From: Saccharopolyspora gloriosae
GTDB lineage: Bacteria; Actinomycetota; Actinomycetes; Mycobacteriales; Pseudonocardiaceae
Direction: 5' to 3'
Length of the DNA: 64,000 nt
Assembly: GCF_014203325.1 (NCBI RefSeq)
Contig: NZ_JACHIV010000001.1
Span: forward strand, 4,403,501 to 4,467,500
How positions within the stretch are numbered: position 1 is the first letter of the stretch; each line of letters begins with the position of its first letter. The position numbers and the translations under genes were made by a program. Below, piece after piece: positions 8,503 to 17,071 of this stretch. A model generated the notes under the pieces. It saw nothing but the letters and a program-made list of their open reading frames with translations. It did no database searches and had not been told where the DNA came from.

Positions 8503-9052
8503 ACCCGCGATCACGATCCAGCACGTGCCGGCCGAGCAGGCGGGAGCTCTCGCCGGAGAGCTCGGCGAGGCTTATCGCGACGCTTTCTCCGAAGCTCCGT
8601 ACCACTACGGCGACGAGCACGTGGACTTGTTCCTGAAGCGGTTCGCCGTTCAGCACCTGCGCGCGGGCGCTTCGCTCGTCGTGGCCCGCGCCGGAACGGG
8701 CGAGATGGCCGGGTTCGGATTCGGCTTCACCATGCCGACCGGCGCTCCGTGGTGGAGCGACCTGACCGGTGAGCTGGACCCGTCGATCACTGATGAACCG
8801 GAGGGACGCACCTTCGCTCTGACCGAACTCCTCGTGCGGCGACCGTGGCGGGGTCGGCACACCGCCACCCGGCTCCACGACCAGCTTCTCAACGGTCGAC
8901 ACGAGCAACGCGCGACCCTGACCGTGCGGCCCGCCGCCACCGCGGCTCAGCACGCCTACGCCAGCTGGGGTTGGCGCAAGGTGGCTCAGAAGCACAACCC
9001 GCAGCCCGGCTCCCCTCTGGTCGACATCCTCCTCAAAGACCTCCGACCCTGA
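8495..9052 (+). CDS. GNAT family N-acetyltransferase
   Basis: This 185-residue GNAT-fold protein starts inside the 3' end of the XRE-TPR gene (8-nt overlap), so the two are translationally coupled. The acetyl-CoA-binding segment is FALTELLVRRPWRGRHTATRLHD (V-x-x-x-R-G-R/G pattern, about residues 108-130), followed by the AYASWGWRKVA beta-bulge region. The coupled arrangement suggests the acetyltransferase is the output or a partner of the regulator, possibly modifying a small molecule or protein amine. The substrate is not evident. The gene shares the relaxed codon bias of its neighbour, supporting a common origin. Confidence 0.75.
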   Translation: MPEPAITIQHVPAEQAGALAGELGEAYRDAFSEAPYHYGDEHVDLFLKRFAVQHLRAGASLVVARAGTGEMAGFGFGFTMPTGAPWWSDLTGELDPSITDEPEGRTFALTELLVRRPWRGRHTATRLHDQLLNGRHEQRATLTVRPAATAAQHAYASWGWRKVAQKHNPQPGSPLVDILLKDLRP

Positions 9053-9150
9053 GCACGCCTTCACACCCTCACGCTTTCGTGAACCAGCGCGGGAAACACC
9101 CACGGTGGGCCGACCCGTCCGACGATCGGCGGAGTGTCGGGGGTGCGGAT

Positions 9151-9163
9151 TACGCTGCGGCGC
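9151..9163 (+). promoter_or_regulatory. leaderless -10 box for the DinB gene
   Basis: TACGCT (9151-9156) lies exactly 7 nt before ATG 9164, the spacing expected when transcription starts at the start codon. No Shine-Dalgarno sequence is present. Confidence 0.5.
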
Positions 9164-9691
9164 ATGGACTTTCGGGGTGAGGTGCTGGATCAGCTCGACT
9201 TCTACTGGGGACAGTGGCGGCCGCGGCTGGACGGGCTCAGCGACGCGGAGTACTTCTGGGAACCCGTCGACGGGTGCTGGTCGGTGCGGGAGACCGAACG
9301 TGGCTGGGAGTTCGACTTCGCGTTCCCCGCTCCCGACCCGGCGCCGTTCACGACGATCGCCTGGCGGTTGTGCCACATCGCCGACCACGTCTTCGCGATG
9401 CGGGCCTCGAACCACTTCGGCGACGGCTCCTACCGGATCGACCACCACCACTACCCGGGCAGCGCCGACGAAGCGCTCGCGCACCTGGACCGGAACCACG
9501 AGCTGTGGCGCGACGGCATCGGGAACATGCCCGCGGACCGCTGGTCGCAGCCCGTCGGAGCAGCCGAAGGCCCTTATGCCGACCGGTCGTACCTGACGCT
9601 CGTGCTGCACCTGAACCGGGAGCTGTTCCACCACGGCGGTGAGATCGGCCTGCTGCGCGACCTGTACCGGTTCTCCCCGGCCACGGCGTGA
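9164..9691 (+). CDS. DinB-superfamily protein
   Basis: The 175-residue four-helix-bundle protein of the DinB/YfiT-like superfamily has the usual histidines for a metal site: LCHIADH in the middle and LHLNRELFHHGGEIGLLRDLY at the C-terminus. Actinobacterial members include thiol-dependent (mycothiol/bacillithiol-type) transferases and proteins of unknown activity. ATG 9164 is preferred over an upstream GTG because a -10-like TACGCT precedes it by 7 nt and DinB proteins usually start at this helix (DFRGEVLDQLDFYW). It stands alone, with an 81-nt gap to the next gene. Confidence 0.75.
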   Translation: MDFRGEVLDQLDFYWGQWRPRLDGLSDAEYFWEPVDGCWSVRETERGWEFDFAFPAPDPAPFTTIAWRLCHIADHVFAMRASNHFGDGSYRIDHHHYPGSADEALAHLDRNHELWRDGIGNMPADRWSQPVGAAEGPYADRSYLTLVLHLNRELFHHGGEIGLLRDLYRFSPATA

Positions 9692-9772
9692 TCTCCCGCG
9701 CACGGCGGTACTGCTCGCCCACGGCTCCGTGATCGAATGGGCTGCGTACAGTAACGCCGAGCCGGAGCGAGC

Positions 9773-10456
9773 ATGTCGACTGGACAGCAGAAGAAGCAAC
9801 GCACGCCGATGTGGATCACCGTCGTGGCCGCCCTGATCATCGGGGGCGGCTGGTTGGTGTTCGAATCCGGCCTGCTGGACCGGGTGCTCGCCACCGACTC
9901 CGCTCCCAGCACCGCGTCGGCGGGCGAGGCGTCCGAGCAGCTCGCGGGCCTCAAGGTCGAACCCGAGGGCTCGATGGACGGCTACTCGCGCGACAGCTTC
10001 GAGCACTGGATCCCCGCGCCGGACGCCGGGAAGAACTGCAACACCCGCGAAGCGGTGCTGCGCCGCGACGGGGAGAACGTGCAGGTGAACAACTCCTGCG
10101 AGTCGACATCGGGCAGCTGGGTCAGCACCTACAGCGGCGAGACCGTCGCCGACGACTCCGACGTCGACATCGACCACATGGTGCCGCTGGCCAACGCGTG
10201 GCGCAGCGGCGCCGACGAGTGGACCGACGAACGCCGCGAGCAGTTCGCCAACGACATGGACATCCCGCAGCTCGTCGCCGCCGACAAGCGCTCCAACCGG
10301 TCGAAGGGCGACAAGGACCCGTCGAAGTGGCGGCCCGTCGAGTCCGCGTGGTGCGAGTACTCCACGGACTGGGTCACCGTGAAGCACACCTACGGCCTGT
10401 CCATCACCACCGCCGAGAAGTCGGCGTTGCAGGAAATGCTCGCCACCTGCGGCTGA
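9773..10456 (+). CDS. membrane-anchored or secreted HNH-family endonuclease (GmrSD C-terminal-like)
   Basis: In this 227-residue protein a short basic N-terminus is followed by one hydrophobic segment (residues 13-31, MWITVVAALIIGGGW) and then an extracytoplasmic domain. The nuclease core reads DIDHMVPLANAWRSGA (D134-H135) and NRSKGDKDPSKW (from N175), the pattern of the secreted actinobacterial HNH/DUF1524 family. Four cysteines (89, 109, 193, 226) could form two disulfides, consistent with export. No signal-peptidase box is obvious, so it may stay anchored. GGAG 5 nt upstream supports the ATG. Nutrient DNA breakdown or competition are possible roles. Confidence 0.82.
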   Translation: MSTGQQKKQRTPMWITVVAALIIGGGWLVFESGLLDRVLATDSAPSTASAGEASEQLAGLKVEPEGSMDGYSRDSFEHWIPAPDAGKNCNTREAVLRRDGENVQVNNSCESTSGSWVSTYSGETVADDSDVDIDHMVPLANAWRSGADEWTDERREQFANDMDIPQLVAADKRSNRSKGDKDPSKWRPVESAWCEYSTDWVTVKHTYGLSITTAEKSALQEMLATCG

Positions 10457-10469
10457 GAGGGGCGCGAGG

Positions 10470-11360
10470 ATGCGCTTGGGGCTGGGACTTCCGCAGTTCG
10501 GGACGTTCGCCCACCCGGACCACGTGCGGACCGTCGCCGCGGAGGCCGAAGCCATGGGCTTCGACGGCCTCTGGGCCGGTGAACGGGTGCACGCCCCGTA
10601 CGAGCTGCTGACGCCCTACCCCGGTGGGGACGGGACGATGCCCGCGCAGATGCGGGCCGGGCTCGACCCGCTGCTGACGTTGAGCATCGCGGCCACCGCC
10701 ACCACGCTGCCCCGGTTGGGCACCAGCACGCTCAGCGCTCCGCTGCACTCGCCGATCCAGCTGGCGCGCGGCCTCACCGGACTCGACCTGCTCAGCTCCG
10801 GGCGGCTCATCGCCGGGCTGGGGCTGAGCTGGTCGCGCGACGAGTACAACGCCGCCGGGGTGCCGTGGACGGAACGCGGCGCGCGGCTCGACGAGACCCT
10901 CGACGTGCTCAACGCGGCCTGGGGCCCGGATCCGATCGAGCACCGCGGCCGGTTCTGGACGATCAGCGCGGGCGATTTCCAGCCGAAGCCGCAGGGCAAG
11001 ATCCCCGTCTACCTCGGCGGCGGCTCGGACGCGGCGCTGCGCCGCATCGCGCGCCGCGCCGACGGCTGGCTCGCGATCGCACTGCCGCTGGACGCCCTCG
11101 GCCGCATGCTCCGCGCGCTGCGCGAACACCCCCGCGACCCCGGGCTGCCCCCGGTCAGGACGGTCCTGCGCGTGAACCCCGAACTCGGCCCGCCAGGTTC
11201 CCGCCCCGTGCAGGGCCCCGTGGAACAGATCGTCGACTACCTCCACGCCGCAGCCGAACTGGGCGTCGAAGAGGCGTTCATCGACCTCCAGTTCACCTGC
11301 ACCACGGTCCCCGAACTCCTCGACAACGCAGCCCGCTTCCACAGCACCTTCACGACCTGA
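10470..11360 (+). CDS. LLM-class F420-dependent oxidoreductase
   Basis: The 296-residue luciferase-like TIM barrel has the N-terminal LGLGLPQFG, FDGLWAGERVHAP, SSGRLIAGLGLSWSRDEY and KIPVYLGGGSDAALRRIARRADGW signatures of the TIGR03619-type LLM group, typically F420-dependent in actinobacteria. The substrate is unknown; family members act on various small organic compounds. It lies 13 nt after the HNH gene with GAGGGGCGCGAGG before the ATG, so it may be co-transcribed although the functions look unrelated. Palindromic element copy 1 follows in the gap to the next gene. Confidence 0.85.
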   Translation: MRLGLGLPQFGTFAHPDHVRTVAAEAEAMGFDGLWAGERVHAPYELLTPYPGGDGTMPAQMRAGLDPLLTLSIAATATTLPRLGTSTLSAPLHSPIQLARGLTGLDLLSSGRLIAGLGLSWSRDEYNAAGVPWTERGARLDETLDVLNAAWGPDPIEHRGRFWTISAGDFQPKPQGKIPVYLGGGSDAALRRIARRADGWLAIALPLDALGRMLRALREHPRDPGLPPVRTVLRVNPELGPPGSRPVQGPVEQIVDYLHAAAELGVEEAFIDLQFTCTTVPELLDNAARFHSTFTT

Positions 11361-11410
11361 CCCCGCACCCGCAGCCACCGCACCGCACGCCACGAAGCCC
11401 CCTCCCGACG

Positions 11411-11611
11411 AAGCCATGCTTTGGGCTGCGAAGCAAGCCTGCCTTGCGGCGAAGCCGTGCCTGTATGTGCGAAGCACATAGCCCACGTCGAAAAGGTGAC
11501 CACCCGCGGGTTCTCAGCTGCTTCCTCGCGAGGACAGCTTTTTCCCTCGTGGCGGAGCCACTTGGGAAAAAGATCCCGCAGCGAGGAAGCAGCTGAGGTT
11601 CCGCCACCCGA
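11411..11611 (-). repeat. palindromic intergenic element, copy 1 (tail type 2, inverted)
   Basis: The core outer stem is perfect: CTCAGCTGCTTCCTCGC (11513-11529) with GCGAGGAAGCAGCTGAG (11581-11597). The inner hairpin is CTTTTTCCC (11538-11546) / GGGAAAAAG (11564-11572) enclosing GTGGC/GCCAC. The tail on the left carries the hairpin TATGTGC-gaa-GCACATA (11464-11480) and a segment like copy 6. Relative to the other copies the element is inverted. It fills most of the gap between the LLM and HAD genes. Confidence 0.85.
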
Positions 11612-11659
11612 CCCCACGCCCAAAACGACCGGGCGGACAAGAGAGGGGCTAGCGTGACA

Positions 11660-11679
11660 TACCGGCTAGTCGGTACGGT
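11660..11679 (+). promoter_or_regulatory. TetR-type operator overlapping the HAD-kinase-dehydrogenase promoter
   Basis: ACCGGC-TA-GTCGGT (11661-11674) is a palindrome with one mismatch and is nearly the same as the site at 29130-29143 (ACCGAC-CA-GTCGGT). The shared block continues as ACGG(T/A)CC. A -10-like TACGGT (11674-11679) overlaps its right arm and lies 7 nt before ATG 11687, so a bound repressor would block polymerase. The TetR at 26791-27390 is the likely binder (inference). Confidence 0.6.
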
Positions 11680-11686
11680 CCGATGC

Positions 11687-12358
11687 ATGGTGTCCAGCGA
11701 CCCCTCGATCAAAGCGGTGATCTTCGACTACGGCGGGGTGCTCACCACGCAGGGCCGGGTCGCGATCAACGCGTGGACCCGCGCCGAGCGCATCGACCCG
11801 GAGACGTTCTCCGCCGCGCTGAAGGAATGGCTGTCCCGCAAGGCCCCGGCGGGCACGCCGATCCACCGCCTGGAGACGGGCGAGATCTCCGGCGCCGAGT
11901 TCGACCGGCTGCTCGCGGCACGGCTGCGCACCGTCGACGGCGAACCGGTCGAGCCGGACGGCCTGATGGCGCGGATGTTCGCCCACATGCGGCCGGACGA
12001 CGCGATGCACCGGCTGGTCGCCGACCTGCGCGACGCGGGGCTGCGCACGGCGCTGCTGTCGAACAGCTGGGGCAACAACTACCCGTGGGAGACCTTGGAC
12101 GGGCTGTTCGAGCTGTCCGTCATCTCCAGCGAGGTGGGCTTGCGCAAACCGGACCCGCGGATCTACGAGCTCACCCTGGACCGGCTCGGCCTGCGCCCGC
12201 AGGAGGCCGTGTTCGTCGACGACGGCGCGCCGAACATCGAGGCCGCCGAGAAGCTGGGCCTGCGCGGTGTGCTGCACACCGACGCCGCCAAGACCCGCGC
12301 CGAACTCAGCGGACTGCTGCCACGGCTGGGACCCGACATCGCGGAGGAGACCGAATGA
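11687..12358 (+). CDS. HAD-family hydrolase, first gene of a split ACAD10-like operon
   Basis: The 223-residue HAD-fold protein has motif I FDYGGVLT (D14), motif II SNSWG, motif III GLRKPDPRIY (lysine) and motif IV VFVDDGAPNIEAA. It resembles the N-terminal HAD domains of soluble epoxide hydrolase and ACAD10. In motif I the second aspartate (general acid) is replaced by glycine, so ordinary phosphatase activity is doubtful. ATG 11687 is supported by a -10 box 7 nt upstream (leaderless). The stop overlaps the next start as ATGA, so it is coupled to the kinase-like gene. The order HAD, kinase-like, acyl-CoA dehydrogenase equals the domain order of human ACAD10. Confidence 0.82.
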   Translation: MVSSDPSIKAVIFDYGGVLTTQGRVAINAWTRAERIDPETFSAALKEWLSRKAPAGTPIHRLETGEISGAEFDRLLAARLRTVDGEPVEPDGLMARMFAHMRPDDAMHRLVADLRDAGLRTALLSNSWGNNYPWETLDGLFELSVISSEVGLRKPDPRIYELTLDRLGLRPQEAVFVDDGAPNIEAAEKLGLRGVLHTDAAKTRAELSGLLPRLGPDIAEETE

Positions 12359-13383
12359 GCGACGACCTGCCCGGACTCGACCTCACCCGGTTGCGCGAGC
12401 ACCTGGACGCCGAACTGCCCGGACTCATCTCCGGTCCGCTGACGGGGCAGCTCGTGCAGGGCGGGCGGTCGAACCTCACCTACATCGTCGGTGACGGCGC
12501 GCGGCAGTGGGTGGTGCGCCGGCCCCCGCTGGGCCACGTGCTGGCCACCGCGCACGACATGGGCCGCGAGCACCGGGTGATGTCGGCGCTGGCGGGCACC
12601 TCGGTGCCGGTGCCGCGCACGCACCTGATGTGCCAGGACGACGGTGTGCTGGGCGCCCCGTTCTACGTGATGGAGTACGTGCCGGGCACCGTGTACCGCT
12701 CCCCCGAGCTCACCGCGAGCCTCACCGTCGAGCAGCGCCGGGACCTGTCGCTGCGGCTGATCGACGTGCTCGCCGACCTGCACACGCTCGACCCGGAGCA
12801 GGTCGGGCTGGGTGACTTCGGCCGCCCGGACGGGTTCCTGGAACGGCAGGTGCGCCGCTGGAGCAAGCAGCTCGCCGCGTCCCGCAGCCGCGAGCTCGCC
12901 GACATCGACCGGCTCGCCGAACTGCTCGGTGCCCGAGTGCCGACGACGCGGCGCAGCGGCATCGTGCACGGCGACTACCGGCTGGACAACGTGCTGGTCG
13001 GCGAATCGCTGGAGATCAGCGCGGTGCTGGACTGGGAGATGGCCACCCTCGGCGATCCGCTCACCGACGTCGGGTTGCTGGCGGTGTACTGGGAAGGGCT
13101 CGACGGCATCGAGAACAACCCCATCGCCAAGGGCATCGGACCGGAGTACGAGTTCCCGCCGGTGCGCGAGCTGTGGCAGCGCTACGCCGAGCGCAGCGGC
13201 ATCGACCTGTCCGATGTGGAGTGGTACCGGGCGTTCGGCTTCTTCAAGCTCGCGGTCATCAGCGAAGGCATCCACTACCGCTACGCCCACGGCCAGACCG
13301 TCGGCGACGGCTTCGAGCACATCGGGGCGCTGGTCCCGCACCTGGTCTCCCAGGGCCTGTCCGCACTCGACGAGGAGGCATGA
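12355..13383 (+). CDS. phosphotransferase (APH/ACAD10-11 kinase-like)
   Basis: The 342-residue APH-fold kinase has nucleotide-loop residues around [11 protein letters not shown] (35-45), VVRRPP (53-58), the catalytic loop HGDYRLDN (205-212) and the metal site DWE (226-228). It matches the middle domain of ACAD10/11. Related enzymes phosphorylate the hydroxyl of 4-hydroxyacyl-CoAs so that the partner dehydrogenase can eliminate phosphate (known for LvaA in Pseudomonas levulinate catabolism and for ACAD10/11). ATGA overlap upstream and a 1-nt gap downstream to the dehydrogenase gene indicate a tight operon. A role in 4-hydroxy acid use is an inference from this context. Confidence 0.85.
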   Translation: MSDDLPGLDLTRLREHLDAELPGLISGPLTGQLVQGGRSNLTYIVGDGARQWVVRRPPLGHVLATAHDMGREHRVMSALAGTSVPVPRTHLMCQDDGVLGAPFYVMEYVPGTVYRSPELTASLTVEQRRDLSLRLIDVLADLHTLDPEQVGLGDFGRPDGFLERQVRRWSKQLAASRSRELADIDRLAELLGARVPTTRRSGIVHGDYRLDNVLVGESLEISAVLDWEMATLGDPLTDVGLLAVYWEGLDGIENNPIAKGIGPEYEFPPVRELWQRYAERSGIDLSDVEWYRAFGFFKLAVISEGIHYRYAHGQTVGDGFEHIGALVPHLVSQGLSALDEEA

Positions 13384-13384
13384 C

Positions 13385-14593
13385 ATGGAGTTCGGCTACG
13401 ACGCCCGCACCGAGGAGTTCCGCGGCAGGCTCGCGGAATTCATGGACGAGCACATCTACCCGGCGGAACCGGTGCTGCACGAGCAGCTCGACGCCGCCGC
13501 GGACCCGTGGGCGCACGCGCCGATCATCGAAGAGCTCAAGGCGAAGGCCAAGGACGCGGGCCTGTGGAACCTGTTCCTGCCCGGTGAGCACGGCGCGGGG
13601 CTGACGAACCTCCAGTACGCGCCGCTCGCGGAGATCATGGGACGCAGCCCGCACCTCGCGCCGGAGGTGTTCAACTGCTCCGCGCCGGACACCGGCAACA
13701 TGGAGGTGCTGACCGAGTTCGGCACCGCGCAGCAGCGGGAGCAGTGGCTGGATCCGCTGCTGGCCGGGGAGATCCGGTCCGCGTTCTGCATGACCGAACC
13801 CGAGGTCGCGTCCTCCGACGCCACCAACATCGGCACCCGCATCGAGCGCGACGGCGACTCCTACGTCATCAACGGCCGCAAGTGGTGGTCGTCCGGGGCG
13901 ATGAGCCCGCGCTGCAAGATCCTCATCGTGATGGGCAAGTCCGACCCGGACGCGCAGCGGCACCGCCAGCAGAGCCAGATCCTGGTTCCCGTCGACACGC
14001 CCGGTGTCCGGATCAAGCGCGGCATGCACGTGTTCGGCTACCACGACGGCGACCACGGCGGGCACGCCGAGATCGTGTTCGACAACGTGCGGGTCCCGGC
14101 CGAGAACATCATCTCCGGGGAAGGCGAAGGCTTCGCCATCGCGCAGGCCCGGCTCGGCCCGGGGCGCATCCACCACTGCATGCGCGCCATCGGCATGGCC
14201 GAACGCGCCTTGGAACTCATGTGCCGCCGCACCCTGCGGCGCACCGCCTTCGGCGGCCCCATCGCCGACCAGGGCGTGGTGCAGCAATGGATCGCCGACG
14301 CGCGCATCAGCATCGAGACGAACCGGCTGCTCACGTTGAAGACGGCGTGGCTGATGGACACCGTCGGCAACAAGGGCGCGCACACGGAGATCCAGTCGAT
14401 CAAGGTGTCGGTGCCGGAGATGGTGACCCGCATCGTGGACCGCGCCATCCAGGCGCACGGCGCGGCCGGCGTCAGCCAGGACACGCCGCTGGCCTCGCTG
14501 TACGCGCACGCCCGCACCCTGCACATCGTGGACGGACCCGACGAAGTGCACCGCAGATCACTAGCCCGCCGCGAACTCAAGCAGTACCGCTGA
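13385..14593 (+). CDS. acyl-CoA dehydrogenase (ACAD10/11-like)
   Basis: The 402-residue flavoprotein has N-terminal helices with [16 protein letters not shown], the FAD/substrate strand [48 protein letters not shown] and the C-terminal [28 protein letters not shown] and KWWSSGA are typical of the ACAD10/11 branch rather than classical medium-chain enzymes. With the kinase it would convert phosphorylated 4-hydroxyacyl-CoA to a form that enters beta-oxidation (inference). It starts 1 nt after the kinase stop. Palindromic element copy 2 follows, separating it from the SDR gene. Confidence 0.88.
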   Translation: MEFGYDARTEEFRGRLAEFMDEHIYPAEPVLHEQLDAAADPWAHAPIIEELKAKAKDAGLWNLFLPGEHGAGLTNLQYAPLAEIMGRSPHLAPEVFNCSAPDTGNMEVLTEFGTAQQREQWLDPLLAGEIRSAFCMTEPEVASSDATNIGTRIERDGDSYVINGRKWWSSGAMSPRCKILIVMGKSDPDAQRHRQQSQILVPVDTPGVRIKRGMHVFGYHDGDHGGHAEIVFDNVRVPAENIISGEGEGFAIAQARLGPGRIHHCMRAIGMAERALELMCRRTLRRTAFGGPIADQGVVQQWIADARISIETNRLLTLKTAWLMDTVGNKGAHTEIQSIKVSVPEMVTRIVDRAIQAHGAAGVSQDTPLASLYAHARTLHIVDGPDEVHRRSLARRELKQYR

Positions 14594-14615
14594 AGGATCT
14601 TCACCGTGACCTGCG

Positions 14616-14785
14616 TAGCGGGTCGTTCAGCGGAACCTCAGTCGTCTTCTCGCTGCGGGATCTTTTTCCCAAGTGGCTCCGCCACGAGGGAAAAAGCCGT
14701 CCTCGCGAGAAGACGACTGAGAACCCGCCGGTGGTCTTCTTGCTCTGGCTGGTCACTGCTCAGCGGCTTCGCCGCTGACAGGACG
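14616..14785 (+). repeat. palindromic intergenic element, copy 2 (tail type 1)
   Basis: The outer stem is perfect: CTCAGTCGTCTTCTCGC (14637-14653) with GCGAGAAGACGACTGAG (14705-14721). The inner hairpin runs from CTTTTTCCC (14662-14670) to GGGAAAAAG (14688-14696) around GTGGC-tcc-GCCAC. The tail hairpin is CAGCGGC-ttc-GCCGCTG (14761-14777). Stem sequence differs from copies 1 and 6 on both strands yet stays fully paired. Confidence 0.85.
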
Positions 14786-14861
14786 ACGGGCACTTTGCAA
14801 GACTCGTTAGTTGCGGGCTGCGCCCGCAGAGCTGGAAACTCGACGACGAAGTGAGGGACTC

Positions 14862-15614
14862 ATGCCGCAGAAGACCGCGATCGTCACCGGTGCCGCCCGT
14901 GGGATCGGCGCGGCCACCGCGAAACGGCTCGCCCAGGACGGGTTCGCCGTGGCGGTGATCGACCTCGACGAGCAGGCCTGTTCCGAGACGGTGTCGGCGA
15001 TCGAGTCCGCGGGCGGCAAGGCGCTGGCCGTGGGGGCCGATGTCAGCGACTCCGACCAGGTCACCGCCGCCGTCGAGCGGGTCGCCGCCGAACTCGGCGA
15101 CCCCGTGGCGCTGGTGAACAACGCGGGCGTGCTGCGGGACAACATGCTGTTCAAGATGTCCGACTCCGACTGGGACACCGTGATGTCGGTGCACCTGCGC
15201 GGGGCGTTCCTGATGAGCCGGGCCACCCAGAAGTACATGGTCGAGGCCAAGTGGGGCCGCATCGTGAACCTCTCCAGCACCTCGGCGCTCGGCAACCGCG
15301 GCCAGGCCAACTACTCCACGGCGAAAGCCGGGCTGCAGGGCCTGACGAAGACGCTGGCGATCGAGCTCGGCAAGTTCGGCGTCACCGCCAACGCCATCGC
15401 GCCCGGCTTCATCGCCACCGACATGACGAAGGCGACCGCCGAGCGCGTCGGCGCCTCCTTCGAGGACTTCTCGAAGGCCGCCGTCTCCACCATCCCGGTG
15501 GCCCGCGCCGGCGAACCCGACGACATCGCCAACGCCGCCTCGTTCTTCCTCGACGAGCGCTCCGGCTTCGTCTCCGGCCAGGTCCTCTACGTCGCAGGCG
15601 GCCCCCGGGACTGA
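14862..15614 (+). CDS. SDR oxidoreductase (FabG-like 3-oxoacyl reductase)
   Basis: This 250-residue classical SDR has TGAARGIG (9-16), NNAG (86-89), catalytic S139 in NLSSTS, and Y151/K155 in YSTAK. The C-terminus DERSGFVSGQVLYVAGG is FabG-like. Probably it interconverts 3-hydroxyacyl-CoA and 3-oxoacyl-CoA in the surrounding acyl-CoA pathway. ATG 14862 is chosen for GAGGG 4 nt upstream and because the Rossmann strand starts here. Element copies 2 and 3 flank it on both sides, so whether it shares a transcript with its neighbours is uncertain. Confidence 0.86.
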   Translation: MPQKTAIVTGAARGIGAATAKRLAQDGFAVAVIDLDEQACSETVSAIESAGGKALAVGADVSDSDQVTAAVERVAAELGDPVALVNNAGVLRDNMLFKMSDSDWDTVMSVHLRGAFLMSRATQKYMVEAKWGRIVNLSSTSALGNRGQANYSTAKAGLQGLTKTLAIELGKFGVTANAIAPGFIATDMTKATAERVGASFEDFSKAAVSTIPVARAGEPDDIANAASFFLDERSGFVSGQVLYVAGGPRD

Positions 15615-15645
15615 TGGCTCCTGTCGCCGGGTCTGGTCCGCGTAG

Positions 15646-15811
15646 GGGTCGGGTGGCGGAACCTCAGTCGGCTTCTCGCTGCGGGATCTTTTTCCCGAGT
15701 GGCTCCGCCACGAGGGAAAAAGCCGTCCTCGCGAGAAGACACCTGAGAACCCGCGGCGGTGCCGGTGGGCATGGTGGTCGCCGCTCAGCGGCTTCGCCGC
15801 TGACAAGACGA
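15646..15811 (+). repeat. palindromic intergenic element, copy 3 (tail type 1, imperfect stem)
   Basis: The left arm CTCAGTCGGCTTCTCGC (15663-15679) and right arm GCGAGAAGACACCTGAG (15731-15747) pair with several mismatches in the middle. The inner CTTTTTCCC/GGGAAAAAG hairpin with GTGGC/GCCAC is intact. The tail hairpin CAGCGGC-ttc-GCCGCTG lies at 15786-15802. It occupies most of the gap between the SDR and acyl-CoA dehydrogenase genes. Confidence 0.82.
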
Positions 15812-15892
15812 GGAGCAGGAACGGCGGACGCTTGGAGTCGTTTCCCTGGCAGGGCATGAGCAAATCCGGCTTGAGCACGAAGGAGTGCTGAG

Positions 15893-17071
15893 ATGACCGA
15901 TGCAGCCGAATTGCGTTCGGCGGTGCGGGAATTCCTCGCCGCGCACGATCCCGGGGGTGACCGGCTGGAGTTCCTGCGGGCCCGGTTCGACGCCGGGCTC
16001 GCCTGGGTGAACTACCCGGTCGGGCTCGGCGGCCGGGACGCGCCGCGCGAGTTGCAGACCGTCGTCGACGCGGAGTTCGCCGCCGCCGGAGCACCGGACA
16101 ACGCCCCGTCGCGCAACGGGATCGGGCTCGGCATGGCCGCGCCGACGATCCTGCGCTTCGGCACCGACGAACAGCGCGCCCGCTACCTACGCCCGCTGTG
16201 GACGGGCGAGGAGATCTGGTGCCAGCTGTTCAGCGAACCCGGCGCGGGTTCCGACCTGGCGGCGCTCGCGACCCGCGCGGTGCGCGACGGCGACGACTGG
16301 ATCGTCGAAGGCCAGAAGGTGTGGACCTCGTTCGCGCACAAGGCGAAGTGGGCGATCCTGGTGGCCCGCAGCGACCCGGACGCGCCGAAGCACAAGGGCC
16401 TGTCGTACTTCGTGTGCGACATGACCGATCCGAACGTGGAAGTGCGCCCGCTGCGCCAGATCACCGGTGAAGCCGAGTTCAACGAGGTGTTCCTCAACGG
16501 GGTGCGCATCCCCGATTCCCAGCGGCTCGGCGAGATCGGCCAGGGCTGGCAGGTCGCGATGGGCACCCTGATGAACGAGCGCGTCGCCATCGGCGGCGGC
16601 AACACCGGGCGCGAGTCCGGCATGATCGGCGTGGTCGCCCGGAAATGGCGCGACGACCCCGAGGTCCGGACCCCCGGTGCGCACGACCGGCTGCTGCGGC
16701 TGTGGGTCGAGGCGGAGGCGACCCGCCTCACCGGCCAGCGGCTGCGCCAGCAGCTCGCCGTCGGCACCCCCGGACCGGAAGGGTCCGCGGTGAAGCTGGC
16801 GTTCTCCCGGCTCAACCAGGAGATCTCCGGCTTCGAACTGGAACTGCTCGGCGAGCAGGGCCTCTCCTACGGGGACTGGACGCAGCGCCGGCCCGAGACC
16901 GTCGACTTCACCGGCCGCGACCCCGGTTACCGCTACCTGCGGGCGAAGGGCAACTCCATCGAGGGCGGTACCTCCGAGGTGCTGCGCAACGTGATCGCCG
17001 AGCGGGTGCTGGGGCTGCCGCCGGAAATCCGCACGGACAAGGACGTGCCGTGGAAGGAGCTGCCGCGATGA
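15893..17071 (+). CDS. acyl-CoA dehydrogenase, subunit of a probable heteromeric pair
   Basis: The 392-residue enzyme has WVNYPVGLGGRDAPRE, WCQLFSEPGAGSDLAALAT (FAD/substrate strand), GQKVWTSFAHKA and the C-terminal KGNSIEGGTSEVLRNVIAERVLGLP, which holds the adenine-contacting GGTSE motif. The following gene encodes a second, diverged acyl-CoA dehydrogenase starting at an ATGA overlap. Such coupled pairs in actinobacteria often form alpha2-beta2 enzymes (for example FadE26/27 or FadE28/29 in steroid side-chain oxidation), so a heterotetramer is likely. AAGGAG 7 nt upstream supports the start. The substrate is unknown. Confidence 0.87.
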   Translation: MTDAAELRSAVREFLAAHDPGGDRLEFLRARFDAGLAWVNYPVGLGGRDAPRELQTVVDAEFAAAGAPDNAPSRNGIGLGMAAPTILRFGTDEQRARYLRPLWTGEEIWCQLFSEPGAGSDLAALATRAVRDGDDWIVEGQKVWTSFAHKAKWAILVARSDPDAPKHKGLSYFVCDMTDPNVEVRPLRQITGEAEFNEVFLNGVRIPDSQRLGEIGQGWQVAMGTLMNERVAIGGGNTGRESGMIGVVARKWRDDPEVRTPGAHDRLLRLWVEAEATRLTGQRLRQQLAVGTPGPEGSAVKLAFSRLNQEISGFELELLGEQGLSYGDWTQRRPETVDFTGRDPGYRYLRAKGNSIEGGTSEVLRNVIAERVLGLPPEIRTDKDVPWKELPR

